64,000 bases of DNA, from the NCBI GenBank assembly GCA_963402885.1, contig OY727095.1, forward strand, positions 17,861,001-17,925,000, given 5' to 3'. Each line of letters begins with the position of its first letter. Position 1 is the stretch's first letter. Under the pieces are notes generated by a model, which was not told the origin of the DNA, did not search any database, and saw only the letters and a program-made list of their open reading frames with translations. Position numbers and translations under genes: made by a program. This DNA is from Antedon bifida. Taxonomy: Eukaryota; Echinodermata; Crinoidea; Comatulida; Antedonidae. Of this stretch, positions 22,916 through 33,800 are shown piece by piece.

Positions 22916-23699
22916 GCAGTCTGTGTACTAACACTACGGATCTGTATTGACAATGATGATGATTAAGTCGTGATTGTATTGTATTAACATTGTATTTTTA
23001 GTAAGTTCCACGAAGAACCTGTTAGCAAGAACACTGGTTCCTTTGTAATTAACGACAATATCCTGTATTGAGCCTACACAATTTTAACAAATTCATCTCT
23101 ATTCAATTTTTTTTGTAAAACATACTTTCAATTTTGAAAAATAATCCTAAAGATATGGAGTCAGTACCGTTATTCTAATTTTGTTATAACAAGAATAATA
23201 TGTTAGCGTATCTGGGTTTAAAACGGCGCTTAACGGGTCGAATGCAATGCTCGTCATATATTATTGAACAGCAAAAACGAAAATTTTATCGTTTTTTCAC
23301 TGCCAAGGTTTGTAAAATGTTAATTACAAAAATTAAAGAAACTTTTAGAAATTAAATCGTTGATAGACAACTTGGTACAAACGTTATAATTATCTGATCT
23401 TCAATAAACGTAATTGTGTTTTACGTTTTAACCCACACCAAACTATAACGTTTTAAAAAGTAAATCGTCTGAATATTTCGCCTCCAGTCAGTTAGTCAAT
23501 AAAAAAATATTGATTGTGTTGGCCACGTTTTGGGTATATCCTGAAAATGGGTAGGTCAGTAGAAACTTCTTTACCAGACAAAAATGGCGTTACCGGCCAA
23601 AAAATATACACACGAATGATGCAAAAAGTCTATATTTTAGAAAAAAGTCAAGAATTTCCTTAGGGCTAAGTAACTGTAGGTGGGCTTTCAAAGTCAGGA

Positions 23700-23920
23700 G
23701 CCAACCCACAGTTGGTCTTTAGTTAGACTAATCGTTAGAGCATGTGGTCTTTAGTTAGACCAATCGTTATGGCAAGAGGTCTTTAGTTAGACCAATCTTT
23801 AAAATGAGTGATCTTTAGTTAGACCAATTGTTAAAATGAGTGGTCTTTTGTTAGATCAATCCTTGAAACGAGTGGTCTTTAGTTATACCAATCGTTAAAA
23901 CGAATGATCTTTAGATAAAT
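23700..23920. repeat. TTAGTTAGACCAATCGTTA minisatellite
   Basis: About seven units of ~31 bases, each GGTCTTTAGTTAGACCAAT followed by CGTTAAAACGAGT or variants. The same family occurs at 28180-28357, 30403-31060 and inside each 1,993-bp copy. Confidence 0.8.
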
Positions 23921-25252
23921 CGATAAAACGTTTACAGATCTATATTTTAAATAGAAGTTATAAACAATGCGTTAGCAATAGTGTTTTAAAAGTAATTTAT
24001 TGTCGGAAAATGGCTTATGTAGCAGTCTGTGTACTAACACTACGGATCTATATTGACAATGATGATTAAGTCGTGAGTGTATTGTATCAACAACGTTGTG
24101 AACGATTCTATATACACACTGTATTTTTAGTAAGTTCCACGAAGAACCTATTAACAAGGATACTGGTTCCTTTGTAAATAACGACAATATCCTGTATTGA
24201 GAATGCCTACACAATTTTAACAAATTCATCTCTATTCATTTTTTTTGTAAATACATACTTTCAATTTTGAAAAATAATCCTAAAGATATTCAAGTCAGTA
24301 CCGTTATTCTAATTTTGTTATAACAAGAATAATAATATGTTAGCGTATCTGGGTTTAAAACGGCGCTTAACAGGTCGAATACAATGCTCGTCATATATTA
24401 TTGAACAGCTAAAAACTATAATTTTTTCGTATTTTCACTGCCAAGGTTTGTAAAATGTTACTTACTAAAATAAGAAACTTTAGAAATAAGATCGTTGTTA
24501 GACCATTTGGTACAAACATTATAATTGTCTGATCTTCAATACACGTAATTGTGTTTTACGTTTTAACCCACACCAAACTATAACGTTTTAAAAAATAAAT
24601 CGTCTGAATATTTCGCCTCCAGTCAGTTAGTCAATTTAAAAAAATGATTGTGTTGGCCACGTTTTGGGTATATCCTGAAAATGGGTAGGTCAATACGAAT
24701 TTCTTTTCCAGACCAAAATGGCGTTACCGGCAAAAAAAAATATAGACACAAATTATGTAAAAAGTCTATATTTTAGAAAAAAGTCAAGAATTTTCTTAGG
24801 GTTAGGTGGGCATTCAAAGTTGATAGTCAATTCCTATGTATATTAAGAGGGGTGGAATTATGCCTCCAGCTATTGAATGACCGGGTATATCTGCTGCGTA
24901 GATGTTTTCAAAGTTCCTTGTATTTATTCTGTAGCCTATGGAGTCGTGTCTGCAAGTGTATTGCTCTTTTTGTTCTGTTTAAGTGAAACACAGACAAGCG
25001 GTAATGGTAAGCGGAAAACCGCGTAGCTTGTCCCACGCAGAATCTGTATTTATCATGAGCGGAAACCGCCCGTCCGCTCCGCGTTGTGTGTAAATTATCA
25101 TAAGGAATAACACAGATTCTATAGTTTTATTACAATTACCGCTCGTCTGTGTAAATTTGCCTTTAGTTGTTAAAACGTTTGTCCACATTTTAAATAAAAG
25201 TTATTAATAATGTTTATCTCTAGTATTTTGAAAGTGATCAATTGTCTGAAAA

Positions 25253-25368
25253 CAAGGTCATATACATGGCTGCAGTCGCGTGCTCAAATGTGAGTTAGTG
25301 TTTACAAACCGACCGACCAACCGACCGACATAGTAAGCTGTAGAGTCGAGTTGAACGCGACTAAAATG
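25253..25368 (+). mobile_element. GACCGACC-type short element
   Basis: Counterpart of the 22797-22915 copy in the second 2.48-kb unit, again with an uninterrupted GAGTTAGTGTT. Confidence 0.65.
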
Positions 25369-25975
25369 GCTTATGTAGCAGTCTGTGTACTAACACTACG
25401 GATCTGTATTGACAATGATGATGATTAAGTCGTGATTGTATTGTATCAACATTGTATTTTTAGTAAGTTCCACGAAGAACCTGTTAGCAAGAACACTGGT
25501 TCCTTTGTAACTAACGACAATATCCTGTATTGAGAATGCCTACACAATTTTAACAAATTCATCTCTATTCAATTTTTTTGTAAATACATACTTTCAATTT
25601 TGAAAAATAATCCTAAAGATATGCGAGTTAGTACCGTTATTCCAATTTTGTTATAACAAGAATAATATGTTAGCGTATCTGGGTTTAGAACGGCACTTAA
25701 CGGGTCGAATACAATGCTCATCATATATTATTGAACAGCTAAAAACGATAATTGTATCGTATTTTCACTGCCAAGGTTTGTAAAATGTTACTTACCAAAA
25801 TTAAAGAAACTTTTAGAAATTAAATCGTTGATAGACAATTTGGTTCAAACGTTATAATTATCTGATCTTCAATAAACGTAATTGTGTTTTACGTTTTAAC
25901 CCACACCAAACTATAACGTTTTAAAAAGTAAATGGTCTAAAAATTTCGCCTCCAGTCAGTTAGTCAATTAAAAAC

Positions 25976-26137
25976 AAGGCCAACAGCCAGAAGTCGCGTG
26001 CTCTCAGAAAAAACATCAAAACAGTTCAAAAAGTACAGAAAAGCGATAAAACGCATAGTGATACCGGACCGACAGACAGACCGACAGACCGACCGACCGA
26101 CATAGTGAACTATTGAGTCGCGTCCACGCGACTAAAA
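25976..26137 (+). mobile_element. GACCGACC-type element, longer form, with empty site elsewhere
   Basis: Begins ACAAGGCCAACAGCCAGAAG, contains GTCGCGTGCTCTCAG and GACAGACCGACC, and ends GTCGCGTCCACGCGACT. The equivalent sites at about 24640 and 31930 lack it (TTAAAAAAATGATTGTGTT). The flanks suggest a short A-rich target duplication. Confidence 0.7.
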
Positions 26138-26300
26138 TGATTTTGTTTGCCACGTTTTGGGTATTTCCTAACAATGGGTAGGTCAGTAGGAATTTCTTTT
26201 CCAGACCAAAATGGTGTTACCGGCAAAAAAAAAAAATATACACACAAATAATGCAAAAAGTCTATATTTTAGAAAAAAGTCAAGAATTTCCTTAGGTTAA

Positions 26301-26999
26301 CTTTTGCACTTCGGAGCCACCTCATCATGGTCTCGATCAAGTTTTCCTACCCACTCTCTAGTGGACATTGAAAGGGGTTTGGGAGTTTGTCGAAAGTATT
26401 TCCTGTATGTTTCAGTTGTAAGATGATACTTCAAGAGGGTAGCATCCTTAATAAAGTGAAGTTTTGTAAAGGCATGTCATTGTAGGCCTCCCTGGCTTTA
26501 CTAGTTGCAAATGATGCAAAAAGTCTATATTTAAAAACACTTTTCATGTTTTCTTTTTATAGCACCTAGGCTCACGCTAGCTATAAAAACTGTTTCGCAA
26601 AAAGTTAAAAAAAAAAGTGTATTAAATAAACAACCTAGGTTGTTTAGGCATATGTTACATAGGGCTGCTAGTAGCTATACCTAGTTAGCCATTTTCAAAA
26701 GCCAAAAACGATCAAGATCAAATTAAAACTATTTCCGTGTTATGCTATATTAAGCAAATTTACATATTATTTCAGATAAAACATACTGAGTTTCATATTG
26801 TTTTATCTGTAATTACACTGGCATTAAAGATGTAACATTAAAATCAGGGAAGTTTTAAATTTAACTCTTCCCTGATTAAAATGTAGGCCGTAATCAGTCA
26901 GCGCCTCACCCACAGTACGATTTCTCATCGCGAGGAAATTCCCCAGACATCGATCAAAACTACTACTACAACTACTGTACTACTAGAGGCATAGTTTGC
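26301..26999. other. spacer with a hairpin
   Basis: No gene seen. AATCAGGGAAG at about 26844 and CTTCCCTGATT at about 26867 form an 11-bp stem around an AT-rich loop. A similar CAGGGAAG...CTTCCCTG pair lies at about 20354. 26535-26690 shares sequence with 32050-32200. Confidence 0.45.
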
Positions 27000-27550
27000 G
27001 TGCTGGGACGGCTGGATTACCGCTAAATTTTAAGTATTGAAGATATATTTAAAGTGTATAGACTCCCATTAGGTTTTAAAATAATGCATGGCCTCTGTCC
27101 CTCATCCTTTAATGAGTTTGTGAAATCAAGTGAGAGGTGTGAAGGGCGGTTAATACACTGGAAGGCTAAGACCAATACATTTTCAAATTCATCGTTTGTT
27201 CTTTTCCCTAGATTATGGGAGCAACTTCCCAATAAAATTAAACAATGTGCTACAATTTCAGACTTTAAAGCCCAACTCACCAAACATTTGATCTCAAAAT
27301 ATTAAGTTGTAATTGTTTATATTGTTTATTCAATGCAGCTTATTTTTAATTGGTGTATCTCATTATAACTTTGTTTTGTTTTGTTTTTACTTAATTTGTG
27401 TTACTTAGTTTTGATATTTTTGTATTTTATAAGTAATGATGGAGTAAGAGCAGTTTTCTGTTTGGGCTCATGCATTACTTGCTCCTGGCAAGATGAATTG
27501 TGAAATGTACTTTTATAAACTTTTTGCCGAATAAATATTACGAATCAATA
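27000..27550 (+). mobile_element. 5'-truncated LINE tail
   Basis: About 80 codons (to the TAA at 27303-27305) match the C-terminal tail typical of non-LTR retrotransposons: FKIMHGLCP, then FPRLWEQLPNKIK and SDFKAQLTKHL. About 240 bases of 3' UTR follow and it ends with AATAAATATTACGAATCAAT. No reverse transcriptase is present. Confidence 0.7.
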
Positions 27551-28179
27551 GACACGATGATTTATGCAGTCAACTAAGTCAACTCATTTAAAGAAACCCA
27601 ATGTGTGTGTTGTGTGTAACATAAGGGTTAAGGGATAGGAAAGAGGATATGGGTACAAAGGAGAACAATTTTTTAATATATTCTTTATCTACTCAGTAAC
27701 GAAATATATTTTTCATTTTTATAGGCTTATAAATAATATACCACTTGATACAGTAACACATTTGCGATTTAATACTTTGTTAAAACTGTCGCTGTCGTAG
27801 TCGATTGAAATAGTAAAATACATGTAACGATACACCACTACGACGTCTATAGGTAAATGCGAAGCATCCTCGTATTATTGTGTGCGGGTATTTTTCAAGA
27901 TGGAAATCAATTAGACAGTGTATACCACGATCGGAAAACACCCTATTTGGGGCAAATCGTTGAACCTAAATTTGTTTTAATTGTCAATAACTAATTATCT
28001 AACTCAACTTATTTAGTAAACAGGGTTATGTTAGGTGGTTAAAATCAGTACCGAACGTATGAAGCAACTGTATATACCATCGAGTAAAAATACTATAAGT
28101 AACGCGCGATTTACCGAATTTTGCCCTTACGTAAATTTATATATAGATGTCTGTAATCGGATCGTAGTACTGAACACTG
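27551..28179. repeat. dispersed repeat family Y, reverse copies near 37.6 and 39.1-39.4 kb
   Basis: 27556-27850 is similar to the reverse complement of 39090-39450. The piece CGCGCGATTTACCGAATTTT (about 28102) is the reverse complement of 37600-37625. No gene seen. Confidence 0.55.
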
Positions 28180-28357
28180 TGGTTTTTAGTTAGACCAATC
28201 GTTAAAACAAGTTGTCTTCAGTTAGAGCAATCGTTAAAACAAGTTGTCTTCAGTTAGACTAATCGTTAAAACAAGTTGTCTTCAGTTAGACCAAACGTTA
28301 AAACGAGTGGACTTTAGTTAGACTAATCGTTAAAACAATTTGTCTTCAGTTAGAGCA
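28180..28357. repeat. TTAGTTAGACCAATCGTTA minisatellite, left block
   Basis: About five units with GTTAGACCAATCGTTAAAAC and GTTGTCTTCA variants. Continues on the far side of the LINE cluster at 30403, so the LINE lies inside the array. Confidence 0.75.
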
Positions 28358-30402
28358 GGACGAATTCTGGTCGTTTAATACAATATTATCAATAACACCT
28401 TTCTTCTTTCTGAAATCAAAAATTAATTCTTTGGTCTTATCCGCGTTTAATATAAAAAATGTTTTCATACACCATGACTCAAACAACTTAAGTGTATTTC
28501 TATACTCATCTTCACAGTTATGCTGAATTATACCCGTAATAACAGAATCATCTGCATACTTAACTATACTAACATTTTTTATTTTTTTTTTATTTTTTTA
28601 TTCAATTTCCAGGTATACAGACAGAAAGAAACCAACATTAACAAACAAAGTGTGGATGGAGTACCCTGTGGATTGCCAACAGTGCAAGCACTATCAAAGT
28701 GGCTCTCCAATACTCCAAACCACATACATAAATCACATAAAAATTGAAGACACACATAAACTTTAAAATATATAAAATACAGATCAAAAGATCATAAATA
28801 TAAAAACTACAATATGACATAAAAGTAAAAATTCAAAACAAAAAAGGCAAAAACAAATTGAGCAATCAACAATTATAAGAAATAATTGTAATTACACAAA
28901 GAAATGTACAATTTAAAGTTCAGTTATAGTTGAATGAAGAGAATTTTTAAATTGACTGAAGCTAAATAATAATCGGTCTTTGATGGGGTCAGGGATATTT
29001 TGCCAAATACGTGGAAACTGATTGAATAACGAGAATTTTAGACAATTGGTTCTAGCAAATTTGTGTTTAAAAATAACTTTTTCAGGGTGTCTAGGGTTAA
29101 AATCAATATAATTGTGTATGTCAAAATCAATATGACCATAAAAACACTTAACTACAAAAATAATACTGAGATACTTTAATCTCTGGTCAATCGAAGGCAA
29201 CTTTAACCTAAGTAATCGCTCCTCGTAACCACCAGGAACACATAACTTGGTGACTCGACGAAGGGATTTATTAATAGCAGTAATGTGCTGCTTTTGATGT
29301 GGAACCCAAACGGGGGCAGCATATTCCAGTAGAGGTCTACATAACCCATTAAAAAGACGAAGCATAATATCCGAGTCATTTACTGCAACAAAGCGTTTAA
29401 TAAACCCAAGAATTTGGAGCGATTTAGTAGAGACGGTATTAAAATGCTTGGACCAAGAGAGGTCAGAAGAGAAATGGATACCAAGGTATTTGTGGGAGGA
29501 AACAGGAGAGAGTTCAACAGAACGGATACTATAAAAATTGTGGATGGGATTTCTCCTACGTGTAATATGAAGAACCTTGCACTTAGCGGCATTCAACTTC
29601 ATGGCATTGTTTTCACACCACTCATCAATGCGATTTAAATCATTTTGGAGAGAAATTACATCATCATTAGAGCATATTGGCCGAAATATGACTGTATCGT
29701 CGGCATACTGCCTGAGTTTGGATGTGACAGACATTGGAAGGTCAAAAACAAACGCATTAAATAGGATGGGGCCCAAAACAGAGCCCTGTGGAACCCCGGA
29801 ATTGACATCATTTCATTCGGACACCTGACCATTAATGAGGACATGTTGCCGCCGACCTGAAAGAATCACATTATTACATTATTACTTTCAATTTTAAAGT
29901 CATTTGTTTAAAGAGAGAAAAGAACAGGAGAAAGAACACATCCCTGAGGGACACCAGTGTTAGTGAAAAGAGTACTAGAAGAATGTACACCTATCCAAAC
30001 CACCTGTGGTCTGTTTGATAGAAAATCACCAATCCACAAGATTATGTGTGAATTAATATTCATATCACAGAGTTTCCGGAGCAGAATATGTGATTGGATA
30101 GTATTAAAGGCTGAAGAGAAATCGAAGAACATAGAGCGAACATATGATCACGGTCTCTCGAGACCAGAATAAACAGAGTCAAGAAGAGTTAAGACTGCAT
30201 CACTTACCCCTTTCTTACTCTTATACGCAAACTGACACGGATCACGTAACTCATTACATTCATTTAGCAGAAATGCTTAACATGGATTCTAGACACTTCA
30301 TAATGATCGATGTCAAGGCAACGGGTCTATAGTCGTTGTTAATACTTGGTTTAGGTTTTTTAGGGAGTGGTGTTATTGAGGACTTTTTTCATATCACAGG
30401 TA
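28358..30402 (-). mobile_element. LINE reverse-transcriptase fragment, interrupted by a second LINE
   Basis: Upstream part 30402-29886 encodes, with stops, NDYRPVALTS, QFAYKSKKGVSDA, FFDFSSAFNTIQ and GVPQGCVLSPVLFSL. The part at 28570-28358 continues with the YADD block and an NADKTKELIFDFR stretch. Both ends are cut, inside the minisatellite. The motif order is that of one reverse transcriptase split between the GVPQG and YADD blocks. Stops make it dead. Confidence 0.7.
28571..29885 (-). mobile_element. second LINE, 5'-truncated, nested in the first
   Basis: An open frame (29776-28913) begins just after a GVPQGSVLGP block and includes YADD and a LNAAKCKVL stretch. Its tail ends FPRIWQNIPDPIK...SQFKNSLHS. 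About 310 bases of 3' UTR follow, ending in an A-rich tail (T-rich on the plus strand, about 28575-28605). A stop lies just upstream of GVPQG. The different sequence and the A-rich 3' end at the junction support insertion into the older LINE. Confidence 0.75.
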
Positions 30403-30863
30403 TAGTTAGACCAATCGTTAAAACAATTTGTCTTCAGTTAGACCAATCTTTAAAAGTTTTCCTCAGTTAGAATAATCGTTAAAACGAGTGAAGTTTAGTT
30501 AGACCGATCGGTAGAATAAGTGGTTTTAAGTTAGACCAATAATTAGAGCGAGTGTTTTTTAGTTAGACCAACCGTTAGAGCGAGTGGTTTTTAGTTGACC
30601 AACCAGTAGATTTAGTGGTCTTCAGTTAGACCAATCGTTAGAGCGAGTGTTTTTTTAGTTAGATCAACAGTTATAGCGTGTGGTTTTTAGTTGACCAACA
30701 AGTAGATTTAGTGGTCTTTAGTTAGATCAATCGTGAGAGTGAGTGTTTTTTAGTTAGACCAACCGTTAGAGCGAGTGGTTTTTATTTGACCAACCAGTAG
30801 ATTTAGTGGTCTTTAGTTATACAAATCGTGAGAGCGAGTGTTTTATAGTTAGACCAACCGTTA
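30403..30863. repeat. minisatellite, right block with higher-order units
   Basis: Units of about 31-33 bases alternate between GTTAGACCAATCGTTAGAGC and GTTGACCAACCAGTAGATTT types, giving a higher-order period of about three units (near 95-100 bases). It runs without a break into the first 1,993-bp copy. Confidence 0.75.
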
Positions 30864-33800
30864 TAGCGAGTGGTTTTTAGTTGACCAACCAGTAGAGTTA
30901 GTGGTCTTTAGTTAGACCAATCATTAGAACGAGATTTTTTTAGTTAGAACAGCCGTTAGAGCGAGTGGTTTTTAGTTGACCAACCAGTAGAGTTAGTGGT
31001 CTGTAGTTAGAACGAGTGTTCTTTAGTTAGACTAATAATTAGAACGAGTGGAATATTACTTTCAGGAACTAGTTTGCTAAGCCGGAGATAAACACAGGTA
31101 CCGTCTTATAACGTGACCTTTCTTTCTAATATTTGGTCAGTTGCCTTTGAGTTGTAAACAATGATCCCAATATTTGCCCCCAAAATAGTGCTAAATCTTA
31201 TAAAATATCACTTTTGTTTTTATTGATATGCCTAATACAATAACGTTTAAAATAAAAAACGTTAAAGAAATGTAGCAATAAAACAATAACCAGCAGTATT
31301 ATCAAGAAGTGGGTGACAAGGAATTATTCAGTGTTTGTAGTATATACAATGCGTTCACGACGTAATTACATTATTTTTTAGTATACTTACCTATTATTTA
31401 CTCTTCCCTGTTGTTAAAACGTTTACAGGTCTATATTTTAAATAGAAGTTATGAACAATGCGTTAGCAATAGTGTTTTGAAAGTAATTTATTTTCTAAAA
31501 AAATGGCTTATGTGTACTGACACTACGGATCTGTATTGACAATGATGATTAAGTCGTGATTGTATTGTATCAACAATGTTGTGAACGATTCTATATACAC
31601 ATTGTATTTTTAGTATGTTCCACGAAAAACCTGTTAGCAAGGATACTGGTTCCTTTGTAACTAACGACAATATCCTGTATTGAGAATACCTACACAATTT
31701 TAACAAATCCATCTCTATTCAACTTTTTTGTAAATACATACTTTCAATTTTGAAAAATAATCCCCAAAGATATGCGAGTCAGTACCGTTATTCTAGTATC
31801 AGGGTTTAGAACGGCGCTTAACGGGTCGAATACAAGACTCGTCATATATTATTGAAAACTATAACGTTTTAAAAAGTATAGGCCTATCGTGTAAATATTT
31901 TGCTTCCAGTCAGCTAGTCTATTAAAAAAATGATTGTGTTTGCCACGTTTTGGGTATTTCCTAACAATGGGTAGGTTAGTAGGAATTTCTTTTCCAGACC
32001 AAAGTGGTGTTACCGGCAGAAAAAAAAAAATATACACACAAATGATGCAAAAAGTCTATATTTAAAAACACTTTTCATGTTTTCTTTTTATACCACCTAG
32101 GCTCACGCTAGCTATAAAAACTGTTTCGCAAAAAAGTGTAATAAATAAACATACGCCTAGGTTGTTTAGGCATATGCTACATAGGGCTGCTAGTAGCTGG
32201 CCTAGTGTAGCGAGTGTTTTTTTAGTTTGACCAATCGTTATAGCGAATGGCTTATGTAGCAGTCTGTGTACTAACACTACGGATCTGTATTGACAATGGT
32301 GATGATTAAGTCGTGATTGTATTGTATCAACAATGTTGTGAACGATTCTATATACACATTTTATTTTTAGTAAGTTCCACGAAGAACCTGTTAGCAAGGA
32401 CACTGGTTCTTTTGTAACTAACGATAATATCCTGTATTGAGAATACTTACACAATGTTAGAAAATCCATCTCTATTCAATTTTTTTTTATAAATACATAC
32501 TTTCAATTTTGAAAAATAATTTTAAAGATATGCGAGTCAGTACCATTATTCTAATTTTGTTATAACAAGATTAATATCTTAGCGTATCTGGGCTTAACGG
32601 GTCGAATACAATGCTCGTCATATATTATTGAACAGCTAAAACGATAATGTTATTGCCCACGATACCCAGCCATCAAACACGTCAAAAGTAAAAGTAAAAC
32701 TTTGATGTTAAATAATAATAATTTAATACATTTCACACATTAAAGCATGTTATCAAAAACCTGACTTTCGTCTAAATGATCCAGTTATTGTGAACGTAGA
32801 AGCAAATTTGTGCCAAACAAGGCCAACAGCCATAAGTCGCGTGCTCTCAGAAAAAATAGCGAGTGGTTTTTAGTTGACCAACCAGTAGAGTTAGTGGTCT
32901 TTAGTTAGACCAATCATTAGAACGAGATTTTTTTAGTTAGAACAGCCGTTAGAGCGAGTGGTTTTTAGTTGACCAACCAGTAGAGTTAGTGGTCTGTAGT
33001 TAGAACGAGTGTTCTTTAGTTAGACTAATAATTAGAACGAGTGGAATATTACTTTCAGGAACTAGTTTGCTAAGCCGGAGATAAACACAGGTACCGTCTT
33101 ATAACGTGACCTTTCTTTCTAATATTTGGTCAGTTGCCTTTGAGTTGTAAACAATGATCCCAATATTTGCCCCCAAAATAGTGCTAAATCTTATAAAATA
33201 TCACTTTTGTTTTTATTGATATGCCTAATACAATAACGTTTAAAATAAAAAACGTTAAAGAAATGTAGCAATAAAACAATAACCAGCAGTATTATCAAGA
33301 AGTGGGTGACAAGGAATTATTCAGTGTTTGTAGTATATACAATGCGTTCACGACGTAATTACATTATTTTTTAGTATACTTACCTATTATTTACTCTTCC
33401 CTGTTGTTAAAACGTTTACAGGTCTATATTTTAAATAGAAGTTATGAACAATGCGTTAGCAATAGTGTTTTGAAAGTAATTTATTTTCTAAAAAAATGGC
33501 TTATGTGTACTGACACTACGGATCTGTATTGACAATGATGATTAAGTCGTGATTGTATTGTATCAACAATGTTGTGAACGATTCTATATACACATTGTAT
33601 TTTTAGTATGTTCCACGAAAAACCTGTTAGCAAGGATACTGGTTCCTTTGTAACTAACGACAATATCCTGTATTGAGAATACCTACACAATTTTAACAAA
33701 TCCATCTCTATTCAACTTTTTTGTAAATACATACTTTCAATTTTGAAAAATAATCCCCAAAGATATGCGAGTCAGTACCGTTATTCTAGTATCAGGGTTT

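Larger units (their letters stand above)
22345..26300. repeat. diverged 2.48-kb tandem repeat (two units)
   Basis: Unit 1 is about 22345-24823 and unit 2 about 24824-26300 (incomplete). Shared landmarks are AGAGGGGTGGAATTATGCCT (22362 and 24847), a GCGGAAACCGCCCGTCCGCT stretch, the GACCGACC element, TAACGGGTCGAAT, and GCCACGTTTTGGGTAT. A sub-block around 22905-23560 also recurs inside unit 1 (about 23995-24780), so the units are themselves composite. Some sub-blocks are reused in the 1,993-bp repeats. No gene is supported; a ~75-codon minus-strand frame is open in some copies only. Confidence 0.75.

Noticed and set aside
23700-31060. Regularly spaced short repeats that could suggest a CRISPR array
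   Set aside because: No unique spacers, units diverge gradually, and the genome is eukaryotic; it is a minisatellite.
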